Origin: Microbulbifer bruguierae
GTDB taxonomy: Bacteria > Pseudomonadota > Gammaproteobacteria > Pseudomonadales > Cellvibrionaceae
Direction of reading: 5' to 3'
Assembly (NCBI RefSeq): GCF_029869925.1
Contig: NZ_CP118605.1
Location: 2,490,501-2,554,500 of the forward strand
DNA length: 64,000 nt
A model generated the notes under the pieces. That model worked only from the letters and a program-made list of their open reading frames with translations. It was not told the origin of the DNA and searched no databases. How positions within the stretch are numbered: position 1 is the stretch's first letter; every line of letters begins with the position of its first letter. Positions 8,213 to 17,688 of the stretch are shown here, in pieces. A program made the position numbers and the translations under genes.

Positions 8213-8607
8213 TGAACGATGACTCCTTATTAAAGATAACAATTTATTAAAGTCCCTCCGGCTCACTATCAACTTGGCTACTATTTACCGGTGGCGAAAT
8301 TTGAGATCAAGGACAAAACTTTTTAAAAACAACCCCTTACCGATCCTATATCTATCTTGAACCAGTATTAACAAGCCAAAAGCTTAAGTCGCCTGAATAA
8401 ACATCGGTCGCTTGAGATTATTAGACACATCAATAAAGTCAACGACTTACCGTTCACATCCAGTAAATAGAAGCCTTCGGCGCATTCATTCAGCGATTCG
8501 CGCCTGACATTCGCGGCTTTTACGGGATACCAATATATTTGCCGCAAAAAAAAAAGCCCCACCAATCGGCAGGGCTTTAGTACCAAAGAGCTAATCGCTC
8601 TCAGTTT
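8213..8607. other. AT-rich intergenic stretch
   Basis: Nearly 400 bases between two minus-strand genes. The only interpretable element is the terminator at 8546-8579. A 72-codon frame at 8368-8586 runs through that terminator and has no family resemblance, so I treat the stretch as non-coding. Confidence 0.6.
8546..8579 (-). terminator. Rho-independent terminator of CurA-like gene
   Basis: Read on the minus strand, AAAGCCCTGCCGATTGGTGG forms a stem of AAAGCCC with GGGCTTT, followed by a run of about ten T. It lies about 30 bases after the oxidoreductase stop. Confidence 0.88.
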
Positions 8608-9597
8608 TCAGAGCTTGACCAGCAGCTTGCCCTGGTTGCCGCCACCAAACAGCAGGTTGATGCCGTCGATAGCGCTTTCCAGACCCTCAAGAACGTGGGT
8701 ACGGTAACGGATCTGTCCGTTCTGAACATACCGGGTCAGGGCCTCGGTGGCTTCCTGGGCTTTGTCCAGATGATCCGGCACTACGAAACCTTCAATTCGC
8801 AGTCCTTTGAGATTGATGTCCATCCAGTTCGGGCCCGGTGCGGGTTTTTCCAGGTTGTACTCGGAAATCATACCGCACAGGATGATGCGACCGAAGCGGT
8901 TCATACGCTCGTAGGCGAGCTGCTGAATCGGGCCGCCGGTGTTTTCGAAGAACAGGTCGATGCCGTTCGGGCAGGCAGCGTCGAGCTCGGCGGCGAGGTC
9001 GTTGGACTTGTAGTTGATGGCCTTGTCGAAGCCCAGTTCCTCTTCCAGCCAGCGGCACTTTTCGTCGCTGCCCGCGGTGCCTACAACACGCAGTCCTTCC
9101 GCCTTGGCGATCTGGCCCACCAGTGAACCGACGGAGCCCGCGGCGCCGCTGATCAGGATGGTTTCTCCTGCCTGCGGGCGGCCGATCTTGATCAGGCCGA
9201 TATAAGCCGTCATGCCGGTGACGAAGAATACGGACAGCAGCGCTTCCGGGTCGAGGGAGGCATCGACCACCTGCATCTCCTCATTGCCGAGCACGTATTC
9301 CGCCCAGCCGGTGGTGCCGATGACCCGCGCCCCTACCGGGTACGCGGCATTGCGGGACTCGACCACTTCACCCACACCGTAGGAGCGCATCACTTCGCCG
9401 ATCTGCACCGGCGGAATGTAGCTGTCTTCCCGTGCGTTGAGCCAGGTGCGCATGGCGGGATCCAGGGACATGTAGGTCTGCTTGACCAGGAACTGGCCTT
9501 CTTCCAGTGCCGGGGTTTCCAGTTCTACGGTTTCGAAGATATCCGATGTGATATCGCCGCTCGGGCGCTTGGTCAGTTGAATAGCTTTATAGGTCAT
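8608..9597 (-). CDS. NADP-dependent oxidoreductase, CurA/LTB4DH-like MDR
   Basis: A 329-residue zinc-free medium-chain reductase. The N-terminal part carries YMSLDPAMRTWLN (about 42-54), typical of the CurA/leukotriene-B4-dehydrogenase group. The Rossmann motif SGAAGSVGSLVGQIAK lies near 150-165, and GRIILCGMISEYN follows near 237-249. Relatives reduce alpha,beta-unsaturated ketones and aldehydes with NADPH; the cellular substrate here is unknown. An AraC-family regulator is encoded immediately upstream on the same strand, 196 bases away, so it may control this gene. A strong terminator follows. Confidence 0.9.
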   Translation of the reverse strand: MTYKAIQLTKRPSGDITSDIFETVELETPALEEGQFLVKQTYMSLDPAMRTWLNAREDSYIPPVQIGEVMRSYGVGEVVESRNAAYPVGARVIGTTGWAEYVLGNEEMQVVDASLDPEALLSVFFVTGMTAYIGLIKIGRPQAGETILISGAAGSVGSLVGQIAKAEGLRVVGTAGSDEKCRWLEEELGFDKAINYKSNDLAAELDAACPNGIDLFFENTGGPIQQLAYERMNRFGRIILCGMISEYNLEKPAPGPNWMDINLKGLRIEGFVVPDHLDKAQEATEALTRYVQNGQIRYRTHVLEGLESAIDGINLLFGGGNQGKLLVKL

Positions 9598-9793
9598 ACA
9601 ACACTCTTTGCTGGACTGCTTGGCAATAGATTAGATCGTCTTGCCACTGCCCGCGGCACTATAGGAGCCGGGTCAATGGTTTGCCGCATTGTCCTCACAA
9701 AGCCATGGTGCGCATTTGTCATATTGCGCAAATAATTTGTCAATTCACGCCAAGCTGATTGTTTTCGAGTGGGCCGTTTTTTGCCGTGCAGCG

Positions 9794-10849
9794 CTAACGC
9801 AGCCAGGATGGACGCCGGCGCTCGCGCACCGGCTTTTTGGCTCCGGTGGACTTGCTGTTGGCTTCACGCCATTGACGGGGGCTCATGCCAAACCAGCGCT
9901 GGAAGGCTTTGGAAAATGTCGCCAGATCGGCGTAGCCGAGCAGTCCCGCCAGCTGGGTCAGACTGATATCGGACTCTTTCAGGTAGCGGGTGGCCTCGGC
10001 CTGGCGGGTTTCGTTCAGCAGCGCCTGAAAACTCGTGCCCTCTTCCATCAGCATTCGCTGCAGGGAGCGTGTGCCGAGCATCATGTAATTGGCGACATAA
10101 TTGAGAGAAACCTTGCCGTTCGGCAGCAGGCTGCGCAGCAGTTGGCCGACGAACGCGGGCAATTCCTTTGGGGCAAGCTCATCCAGTTTATCGATATGCG
10201 CCTGCATCAGGGCGTGAAGGGCCGGATCGGCATCGCTCAGCGGCGCTTCCAGCAGGGCTGCATCAAAAACCCAGGCGTTTCTGTCGCTGTTGAAGTCGGG
10301 CGTAATATTCAATAGTCGCGCGTAAGTGCGCGCGGGGGCTCCAGCGGCAGTCTGCAGGTAGAGCGCCCGCGGGGCCCAATGGCGTCCCAACAACATTTTC
10401 AACAACTGCCAGCCCACTGCCACACCGTGCTCAATGACCTGTCGGGAGGGGATGCCTTCGCGGAGAACCGGGGTGTAGTCGAGAATGACCAGCCGGTTGT
10501 GGACTTCCATCTGCACGGCACCGCTGCTGGAGTGCAGGTGATAGTAGCGCGCAAGCTCGGCCAGGGATTCTCCCACGGTATTGGCGTTCTTCACCAGATA
10601 CAGGAGCTGACCAAAAACCGCGGTGCCCTGGCGCAGCCCCAGCTCCAGTCCGAACAGTGGGTGACCGGATTCTCGCGCACAATCGTCCAGTAGCATTGCC
10701 ATGCGCTGGAAAGAAATCATGTTGTCCGGATGCGTGAGGGTGTCGCCGGGGAGACCTGCCCGTTGCAGCATTCCCCGCGGGTCGAGCCCCACTTCGCGAC
10801 AGGCCTCATCAAACATCACCAGTGATGAGGCCTTGGAAAATTCTTCCAT
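9794..10849 (-). CDS. AraC-family transcriptional regulator
   Basis: A 351-residue protein. Its N-terminal half (about 15-200) is the arabinose-binding-like domain of the larger AraC/OruR-type regulators, with ARESGHPLFGLELGLRQG and LAELARYYHLHS. The C-terminal double helix-turn-helix spans about 240-335: ISLTQLAGLLGYADLATFSK, then AFQRWFGMSPRQWRE. It ends in a basic tail (KKPVRERRRPSWLR). It lies upstream of the CurA-like reductase in the same orientation and divergent from the large cytochrome gene, so either could be its target. Ligand unknown. Confidence 0.92.
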   Translation of the reverse strand: MEEFSKASSLVMFDEACREVGLDPRGMLQRAGLPGDTLTHPDNMISFQRMAMLLDDCARESGHPLFGLELGLRQGTAVFGQLLYLVKNANTVGESLAELARYYHLHSSSGAVQMEVHNRLVILDYTPVLREGIPSRQVIEHGVAVGWQLLKMLLGRHWAPRALYLQTAAGAPARTYARLLNITPDFNSDRNAWVFDAALLEAPLSDADPALHALMQAHIDKLDELAPKELPAFVGQLLRSLLPNGKVSLNYVANYMMLGTRSLQRMLMEEGTSFQALLNETRQAEATRYLKESDISLTQLAGLLGYADLATFSKAFQRWFGMSPRQWREANSKSTGAKKPVRERRRPSWLR

Positions 10850-11252
10850 CCGTGAACCCTGATTACCTCTTTATCAAGCAGTCCGACTACCGCGGCCCCT
10901 AAAGTGCCGGCAGTTATCCTTGGTGTGGCGGGAAAATGCAAATAATGACGGCATCTGACAACGAATGCTTCCAGCAGAAGAGAGTGTAGTTTCCAGCCGA
11001 TATGCCCCTGTCCATGGGCCGCCCGTCGCAGTTTTCTTCCCAAAATCATCACACCCCAGGCCAATTCGTCCATTCCGACGAAGCCCCCCGCCACGAAACG
11101 GAATACTGTCAGCACAGCTCCAATTATAAAAATGACAATCCGTCCACAAACATTTTTTTGCCGACGCATCCGCGGCGGCGATCCATGGCAGTTCCTGAAT
11201 TCGGTGGTAGACCTGCCAATTTAAAAGCGATGAAAAAGGAGAGCCAAATGCC
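10850..11252. other. Divergent intergenic region araC-type / cytochrome
   Basis: About 400 bases with no credible gene. The ribosome-binding site AAAAAGGAGA of the cytochrome gene is at about 11234-11243. No palindrome or promoter stood out enough to assign. Confidence 0.55.
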
Positions 11253-13418
11253 ATGTTGGAGCCAATCAGTAGAATAATCGCGGGGTACCCGCGCACGTAT
11301 ACAGCCTCGATAAAAACAGCCCTGTTCTCATCGATTCTCACCTGTTGTTCCTTAGAATCTGTTGCCTATACCGGTACAGATACAGAGTATGAAGATCCCT
11401 ACTACGACCCCAGCGCGTATTCCACACCACACGGTGTGTACAACCGCCCCGCCGATTACGATCCCAATGCGCTGCTCGGTAGCAGCAATGGGGGCTGGGC
11501 AGTATGGGATTTCTGTTATGGCAAACCGGATGAGGCCGAGCTGCCTGAAGATCCCCGCGCACTGGTGCAGGAAGGCATCAGCGATGGCCGCGCAGTGCAC
11601 TTCAATGCCTATTACAAGAACTGCCACTTGGACCCGGAAGCGGTGCGCGAAGTGGGTGCCGCCACTACCTGTGGTGAATTGCGCGAGCGCTTCGACCGGG
11701 GCGAGCGCCTGCTGACTGGCGGCTCACCGGGTGTCGGCGCGCTGTTTGCGGGTACCGATCCTTACACCATCGAAGCCGCGCTGGGTATTTCGACGCTGCT
11801 ACCGAGCCAGTACAACGACCTGTGGAAATCCTGGGGCGGCTACGTATCGAAACCCACTAACTTTGACCAGTTGGTGGCCGAGCGTTACGGCTCGGTGTTA
11901 CCGGCAGAGCGCAATCCCTACCCACTGAAAGGGGAAAACCCCAATCTCACCAACGGCGGCTCCGGCCAGTTACCGCTGATGTTTACACAAATGCGCTATC
12001 CCGACGGCACCTGGACCGGCCGCATTGGCGTGACCTGCCATGCTTGCCACAGTGGTGCGGTGGACGGTAAACCGACTCTCGGTGGCGGCAGCTCGCTGGC
12101 GGACCTGGACCTGTTCCTGCGCGACGGGCTGCCTCAGGGCTACCTCGCCTCCGTGGCTACCCTCGCCAACCTGAGCCACACCCGCGGCACCAACAATGCC
12201 AGCGATGTGAATCTGGCGTTTCTCTTCCCGGACCAGGGTCTCTATTCCGCTCGGGATGCAGTGGACCTGATCACCTCCGGCTCCACCGCCAGTATGGATA
12301 CCCCGGCGTGGTGGAATCTGGGGCACCGCCCGGTGAAGTTTGTCGATGGCATGTTCCCGGCGGATGCACCGCGTATCGACCAGGTGTTCTACACCCCCTT
12401 CTTCGGCCTGTTCGGCGAGATCCTCGGTCCTCTGAGCGACGCCGGCCAGAAATACATGCGCGACAATGGCCCGCCCATCAATGCCTGGATCGAAACCCTC
12501 AAGGCACCGAAATATCCCGGCACTATCGATACCGCGCTGGCGGAGGAAGGTGCGGTGCTGTTCCACGAGCTGGATATGTGGGCACCGGAGCGCAACAACA
12601 CAGTGCGCCGCCCCGAGGGCAACGGCAGCTGCGCCGGCTGTCACGGCGCCTATGCACCGCGCTACGTGAACGACCCCGAATACCTCGCCAGTCCGGTACT
12701 GGAAGGCATGGCCTCCTACATTGTTCCGCAGGAAATCATCGGTACCGATGCGGTGCGCTGGAAAACCAACAACGAGGGTATGCAGCGCGCTGGCTCGGTG
12801 AATTTCTTCGGCTATCCGCCCACCAAGGGCACGGACCAGGATTGTGGCCCGCAGAACCAGGAGCGCCTGCGTGGCGATCGCGAGCTGGGTTACCTGGCAC
12901 CACCGCTCTACGGGGTGTGGGCGAGCGCGCCGTACATGCACAACGGCTCGATTCCGAACGTGTGGGAAATTCTCAAACCGTCGGAGCGCGAACCGCTGTG
13001 GCGCCGGCAATCCAACAATAAGCTGTCCAACCCCTGGTACAACAATGGCAACGTACTGATGGGTTACGACACCAAACTGGATACCGCCTATGACGCAACC
13101 AAAATGGGCTGGAAGTACGATGCCATCGACTGCGAGTGGCGCTCGTTCTGGAATCCGTCGGTATCACCGTTCCGCACCTGCGACCCCAACGACAAGCATG
13201 CAACGCCGCTGGCGCAGGAGATTCTGGATGACATTTACGGAAATCTGATTTTGACCTGGAATGTTTTCTTCCCGCCGACGCTGACCATGCGACAGATGGA
13301 AGATCGCAAGATCTACAACACCCTGCTGTTCAGCCATGGCAATGAAGGCCACGAGTTCAACAGTGTGCTGACCGACCACGAGCGGCTGGCAATTATTGAA
13401 TATCTCAAGACCCTGTAA
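11253..13418 (+). CDS. RoxA-like dihaem c-type cytochrome
   Basis: A 721-residue exported protein with a hydrophobic segment near 22-40 serving as signal. Two canonical haem-c sites are seen: CHACH at 262-266 and CAGCH at 460-464. Their separation of 198 residues matches, from memory, the haem spacing of rubber oxygenase RoxA. The C-terminal block PPLYGVWASAPYMHNGSIPN followed by WEILKPSERE (about 548-577) is the MauG/RoxA-type signature. RoxA-group enzymes cleave polyisoprene or related alkenes with oxygen; many homologues have no known substrate. Relatedness to cytochrome-c peroxidases is the fallback call. No oxidoreductase partner is adjacent. A terminator follows. AAGGAG is correctly spaced before ATG 11253. 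Confidence 0.8.
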   Translation: MLEPISRIIAGYPRTYTASIKTALFSSILTCCSLESVAYTGTDTEYEDPYYDPSAYSTPHGVYNRPADYDPNALLGSSNGGWAVWDFCYGKPDEAELPEDPRALVQEGISDGRAVHFNAYYKNCHLDPEAVREVGAATTCGELRERFDRGERLLTGGSPGVGALFAGTDPYTIEAALGISTLLPSQYNDLWKSWGGYVSKPTNFDQLVAERYGSVLPAERNPYPLKGENPNLTNGGSGQLPLMFTQMRYPDGTWTGRIGVTCHACHSGAVDGKPTLGGGSSLADLDLFLRDGLPQGYLASVATLANLSHTRGTNNASDVNLAFLFPDQGLYSARDAVDLITSGSTASMDTPAWWNLGHRPVKFVDGMFPADAPRIDQVFYTPFFGLFGEILGPLSDAGQKYMRDNGPPINAWIETLKAPKYPGTIDTALAEEGAVLFHELDMWAPERNNTVRRPEGNGSCAGCHGAYAPRYVNDPEYLASPVLEGMASYIVPQEIIGTDAVRWKTNNEGMQRAGSVNFFGYPPTKGTDQDCGPQNQERLRGDRELGYLAPPLYGVWASAPYMHNGSIPNVWEILKPSEREPLWRRQSNNKLSNPWYNNGNVLMGYDTKLDTAYDATKMGWKYDAIDCEWRSFWNPSVSPFRTCDPNDKHATPLAQEILDDIYGNLILTWNVFFPPTLTMRQMEDRKIYNTLLFSHGNEGHEFNSVLTDHERLAIIEYLKTL

Positions 13419-13427
13419 GCGACCGTT

Positions 13428-13465
13428 AAAAAAGCCACACCCGTGCGCACAGGTGTGGCTTTTTT
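13428..13465 (+). terminator. Rho-independent terminator of cytochrome gene
   Basis: AAAAAAGCCACACC pairs with GGTGTGGCTTTTTT around a 10-base loop, starting 10 bases after the cytochrome stop codon, and the T-run is present. Confidence 0.92.
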
Positions 13466-13778
13466 ATCGGCAATACTTCGTTTCATCACAAATCTGTCCC
13501 TGATTTTTTCCAAATTGCAACGGCGCCTTAACGTGCAAAAAAATGCGCGCGACAATGCACAACCATGTATATGGCCTGGTCTACACGACACAAAAACAGC
13601 ATAGCGTTCTGGTAAACGGGCGTTGAGCGCCTTCTGGACTTCTGACCGCGGGTTACACAATTCCCTGCCAGTGAATGCCGAATAACTACTACAGCTCCGG
13701 GCGCAAGGCGCCCAATGCAACGCACTCCGTCTCGCACCAACTATTCTTCCCTGTACCAAAGATCACAGGTGTCTGATT
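13466..13778. other. Intergenic region upstream of DUF3604 gene
   Basis: About 313 bases with no gene I can support. A small perfect hairpin GGGCGC-AAG-GCGCCC lies at 13699-13713, about 65 bases before the GTG start. The promoter of the DUF3604 operon should lie in this region, but I cannot place it. Confidence 0.5.
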
Positions 13779-15602
13779 GTGCACAGTTCCAGTTTGCCCG
13801 CGCTGTATTGCGCCACGTTATTCGCCGTTCTCGGTTTTGGCTCGCACGCCGCCTTTGCCGAAACGCCCGCCGGTGTCAAACAAAACCCGCTCAAGGATGC
13901 CTACTTCGGCGAAACTCACGTGCACACCGGTGTTTCCATGGATGCTTTTATTGCCGGCACCAGGCTGACACCGGATGACGCCTACCGTTTTGCCAGGGGT
14001 GAAGAGATGAAGGTCAATGGCAGCATGCACAAAATCCAGCGCCCGCTGGATTTCTGTGCCGTCACCGACCACGCCGAATTTATTGGTGAGGCCTACAGCC
14101 TGATGAATCCGGGCGCGCCGGGCTACGACGATCCGGTGGCCAAGCAGTTTCGCGAAGCGACAGATTTGAAAACCGCCCTTGGCCTGTATGCGAAATATGT
14201 ACTGACGCCACTCGCCACAGGGAAAGATCCACACCCGCCCTTTTTCCAGGGTGTGGAAGCCATCAAATCCAGCTGGAAAAAAAATATCGAAGCGACCGAA
14301 AAACACTATCAACCTGGCAAGTTCACCACCATCCACGCCTATGAATGGACCTCGGCGCCCGGTGGGGGCAATTTGCATCGAAACGTTTTCTTCCGCGACA
14401 GCAATGTTCCGGATATGCCATTTTCCGCCAACGACGGACCCGACCCGGAACAACTTTGGAAGTGGATGCAAGCCCAGCGGGATGAAGGCAAGAAGGTGTT
14501 CGCCGTCCCACACAACTCGAACGAAAGCAAGGGGCTGCTTTTCACCGAAACCACCCTCGCTGGAAAGCCCATCACCAAGAACTATGTAGAAACCCGGGCC
14601 AGTATGGAACCGTTGATCGAAATGATGCAGATCAAGGGTAACTCGGAAGTTGTGCCCAATTTCTGGCCCAACGACGAATTCGCCAACTTTGAAAATGCGG
14701 TTACCCTGCAGGACTACAACGACCGCAAATTCAAGAAAGAGAACTTCGTGCGCTACGGCCTCACCCGCGGTCTCAAATACAAGCAAGATCTCGGTACCAA
14801 CCCATTCAAGTACGGATTTGTCGGCGGCACCGACAGCCACAATGGCACTCCCAGCAACGTCGCGGAGGACAATTACTCCGTGGGGAGCCACGGACTGGCC
14901 GATCGCACCGCGGAAGATCGCGCCAACAATGTACTCGAAGGGGAAATGTTGGTGGCCGATCTCAATCCCGGCGCCATTGCCGGCGTCTGGGCCACATCCA
15001 ATACCCGCGGCGCCATCTGGGATGGCATGCTGGCGAAAGAAACCTTTGCCACCAGTGGTCCGCGAATGAAAGTGCGCGCCTTTGCCGGCCAGGGATTTGC
15101 GCCCAGCTACAACTCCTATGAGAAACTGGTGAAGGATGGCTACGCCAAGGGTGTGCCCATGGGCGGTGATTACACTGGCGACAAGGCGCCGCAGATTCTG
15201 GTGTGGGCGGTAAAAGACCCCATCGGCCCGAACCTGGATCGCATCCAGATCATCAAGGGCTGGGTGGAAGATGGCGAGATGAAGGACACCATCTACAATG
15301 TGGTCGCGTCCGGCGAGCGCCTGCAGAATGACGGCAGCGTCACCCCCATTGATGCGCCCATCAACCTGAAAACCGGCCAGTTCAATACGCAAAAAGGCAG
15401 CCCTGAGCTTATGGGCATATGGACCGACCCGGACTACGATCCCAAGCAGCACGCTTACTATTATGTGCGCGTCCTGCAACTGCCGACCGCGCGCTGGTCA
15501 CTGTACGATGAAATCCGCAAAGGTGTGAAATTCCCGGAGCGTGTGCAGAAACAGATTGTCGAACGGGCCTGGGGTTCACCCATCTGGCACGAGCCAAAAT
15601 AG
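13779..15602 (+). CDS. DUF3604 exported metal-dependent hydrolase-like protein
   Basis: A 607-residue protein starting at GTG 13779, with AGGTG about 9 bases upstream and a signal peptide (about 1-28, cut near AFA-ETP). DUF3604 has PHP-type metal ligands. Here they are seen as FGETHVHTG (H47, H49), AVTDHAEF (D97, H98), TIHAYEWTS and FVGGTDSHNG (about 346-356). Function of the family is unproven; a periplasmic phosphoesterase-like role is plausible. It heads a run of co-directional genes: the PPIase starts 21 bases later, then a HupE/UreJ-type protein overlaps that, and a TonB-dependent receptor follows at 17689. Confidence 0.92.
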   Translation: MHSSSLPALYCATLFAVLGFGSHAAFAETPAGVKQNPLKDAYFGETHVHTGVSMDAFIAGTRLTPDDAYRFARGEEMKVNGSMHKIQRPLDFCAVTDHAEFIGEAYSLMNPGAPGYDDPVAKQFREATDLKTALGLYAKYVLTPLATGKDPHPPFFQGVEAIKSSWKKNIEATEKHYQPGKFTTIHAYEWTSAPGGGNLHRNVFFRDSNVPDMPFSANDGPDPEQLWKWMQAQRDEGKKVFAVPHNSNESKGLLFTETTLAGKPITKNYVETRASMEPLIEMMQIKGNSEVVPNFWPNDEFANFENAVTLQDYNDRKFKKENFVRYGLTRGLKYKQDLGTNPFKYGFVGGTDSHNGTPSNVAEDNYSVGSHGLADRTAEDRANNVLEGEMLVADLNPGAIAGVWATSNTRGAIWDGMLAKETFATSGPRMKVRAFAGQGFAPSYNSYEKLVKDGYAKGVPMGGDYTGDKAPQILVWAVKDPIGPNLDRIQIIKGWVEDGEMKDTIYNVVASGERLQNDGSVTPIDAPINLKTGQFNTQKGSPELMGIWTDPDYDPKQHAYYYVRVLQLPTARWSLYDEIRKGVKFPERVQKQIVERAWGSPIWHEPK

Positions 15603-15622
15603 TCGAGCGCGAGGAATAATAA

Positions 15623-16552
15623 TTGCCCATGCTCCTGCGATTGCTCCGCGAGCCATTTATTCACTTCGTCGCGCTTGGTGCGGTCATTTTTGCCGCATAC
15701 ACCTGGATAAACAGAAATGCGCCCGACAGCGAAAGTGCAAATGCGGATAATCGTATTGTCATCGACCAGCAGGAGCTCGATCACCTGATCAGCCTGTGGA
15801 AACTGCAGTGGAAGCGGGAACCCGATGCCGGTGAGTTGCAGGCAATCATCGATCGCCACCTGCGCCAGGAAGTGTTCTATCGCGAAGCCCTGCGTATGAA
15901 TCTGGATCACAACGATCAGATCATCAAGAAACGTCTCGCGCAAAAAATGGAAGCGGTTGCCATCGATCTGGGCAACCTGATGCAACCGCCCACCGATGAG
16001 CGGCTCCGGGAATACTTCCTGAGCCACGAGGACCTGTTCACACTGCCACAGTCCTTTGCCCTACAACAGGTGCTGTTTCTGCCGCAGGAAATGGACACCG
16101 TACAGGTGCAGGCACAGCTGTCTTCCCTGCGCGACGGCGCCGATTTTCCTGAAAGCCGCATAAACAAGCTCTCGCTCGACAACCACTGGCCGTTGACGTC
16201 ACTCAGTGAACTCGACAGCGCGTTCGGCGGAGACTTCGCATCGGCACTGGCTAACTTGCCTGTGGGCAAATGGTCCGGGCCAATCCGCTCCGGATTCGGC
16301 TGGCACCTGGTGTATATCGAAACCAACCAGCCGCCGGCAATGCCTCAATTCGCGCAGGTAAAAGACTTCGTAGCGCGCCAGTACGAATACGAGTCGGGAC
16401 TGGAAGCCCAGGACCGCGTCTTCAACGAGTTACTCGCTGGCTACCAGGTAGAAATCACAGCGGAACGGATACCCGGCAATCTCAAGCCGGTAACCACGAC
16501 TTCCGCAATCAACACCCCAGCAAGCAAACCAGTCACTTTCGCCGAGCCATGA
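15623..16552 (+). CDS. Membrane-anchored parvulin-type peptidyl-prolyl isomerase
   Basis: A 309-residue protein. An N-terminal membrane helix (FIHFVALGAVIFAAYTWI, about 12-29) is followed by a SurA/PpiD-like chaperone stretch, and then by a rotamase domain (about 140-235) ending FGGDFASALANLPVGKWSGP. TTG 15623 has GAGGA about 8 bases upstream; ATG 15629 is an alternative start. The family assists folding of exported or outer-membrane proteins, which fits its position between an exported DUF3604 protein and a receptor gene. The stop overlaps the next start (ATGA), so translation is coupled. The C-terminal tail past about 285 is Thr/Pro-rich. Confidence 0.88.
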   Translation: MPMLLRLLREPFIHFVALGAVIFAAYTWINRNAPDSESANADNRIVIDQQELDHLISLWKLQWKREPDAGELQAIIDRHLRQEVFYREALRMNLDHNDQIIKKRLAQKMEAVAIDLGNLMQPPTDERLREYFLSHEDLFTLPQSFALQQVLFLPQEMDTVQVQAQLSSLRDGADFPESRINKLSLDNHWPLTSLSELDSAFGGDFASALANLPVGKWSGPIRSGFGWHLVYIETNQPPAMPQFAQVKDFVARQYEYESGLEAQDRVFNELLAGYQVEITAERIPGNLKPVTTTSAINTPASKPVTFAEP

Positions 16553-17538
16553 AAAACATACTCGCTGGCCTGCTCGCCCTCACCTGGCTCGGGTTGGCCG
16601 TCGCCAGTAACGCCCATGAAATCCGGCCCGCCTATCTGCAGATCGAGGAAACGGCGACACACAGCTACGGTCTACTATGGAAGGTGCCGCGCCGCGGCAT
16701 GTCGGCGGTAGACATCCAGCCACGTTTCGCTGACGGCTTTGAGCTGAAAGGGGGCCGTGAAACCCTGCTCGATGGCTATGTGGTGTACCACTATCGGTTA
16801 AGCGGACAGGGCGGGCTTCCGGGCACAACGCTCAGCATCCGCAACCTCACCCAGACCACAATTGATGTACTGGTGAACCTGAGAACGCTTAATGGAGAAC
16901 AGCAGACCTTCCTCCTGCGCCCCTCCGCCAACCAGATCGCCATCCCGCGCGCCCCGGGCAAATGGCAGATAGTGAATACTTACACTGCGCTCGGTATGGA
17001 GCATATATGGCTCGGTATCGACCACCTGCTGTTTGTGCTGGCGCTGATCATGCTGACCCGTGGATTCGCCAGTATCGTCAAAACCATAACCGCCTTCACC
17101 CTCGCCCACAGCATCACGCTCGGGCTCGCAACTCTCGGCTACGTGAGAGTGCCCGCTCCGCCGGTGGAGGCCATTATTGCACTCAGTATCCTGTACCTGG
17201 CGCTGGAAATACTGCGCGGCATCAATGGCCAGAAAACGCTGACCGGGCAGATGCCGTGGCTGGTAGCGTTTACCTTTGGCCTGCTCCACGGCTTTGGTTT
17301 TGCCGGCGCGCTAACCGAAATCGGCTTGCCTCAGGCAGATATCCCACTGGCGCTGGCGGCATTCAATATCGGGGTGGAATTGGGGCAACTGGTGTTTGTC
17401 GGCGCCGTCCTGCTGCTGATTTACATACTCCGATACAAAACGCACTGGCCCATCAGTGCACGTAAAATTCCGCCCTATACCATCGGCGCGGTCAGTGCTT
17501 TCTGGGTAATCGAGCGCGTTGCAGCGTTCGCCACTTGA
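16549..17538 (+). CDS. HupE/UreJ-type membrane protein
   Basis: A 329-residue protein. I chose ATG 16549 because it overlaps the upstream stop as ATGA and opens a signal peptide (MKNILAGLLALTWLGLAVASNA). A longer frame starting at 16270 lies inside the PPIase gene and is rejected. A soluble domain (about 23-145, HEIRPAYLQIEET) precedes a multi-helix HupE/UreJ_2 domain with HIWLGIDHLLFVLALIMLTR, FTLAHSITLGLATLG and FGLLHGFGFAGAL; the His-rich helices resemble nickel/cobalt permeases. The family is suspected of metal transport, but substrate here is unknown. Confidence 0.9.
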   Translation: MKNILAGLLALTWLGLAVASNAHEIRPAYLQIEETATHSYGLLWKVPRRGMSAVDIQPRFADGFELKGGRETLLDGYVVYHYRLSGQGGLPGTTLSIRNLTQTTIDVLVNLRTLNGEQQTFLLRPSANQIAIPRAPGKWQIVNTYTALGMEHIWLGIDHLLFVLALIMLTRGFASIVKTITAFTLAHSITLGLATLGYVRVPAPPVEAIIALSILYLALEILRGINGQKTLTGQMPWLVAFTFGLLHGFGFAGALTEIGLPQADIPLALAAFNIGVELGQLVFVGAVLLLIYILRYKTHWPISARKIPPYTIGAVSAFWVIERVAAFAT

Positions 17539-17688
17539 CGCCCACCCCTCGCCTTCCAGCAGAAATACTGTGTCGCCGGTTCGCCAGAGGGCGATCAGCA
17601 GCGGCTGTCGCCATTCGGTAATAACACCGTATTAGTTCATCGCTAGCATCCAGCACATATATCTACTCAGAAAAGCGCTGGAGTCCCC

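Noticed and set aside
8368..8586. A 72-codon minus-strand gene
   Set aside because: It runs through the terminator of the CurA-like gene and has no family resemblance.
13818..15479. A 553-codon open frame antisense to the DUF3604 gene
   Set aside because: The forward frame carries all DUF3604 metal motifs; the reverse is a codon-bias shadow.
16270..16548. N-terminal extension of the HupE/UreJ-type protein
   Set aside because: It lies in another frame inside the PPIase gene and would hide the signal peptide that starts at 16549.
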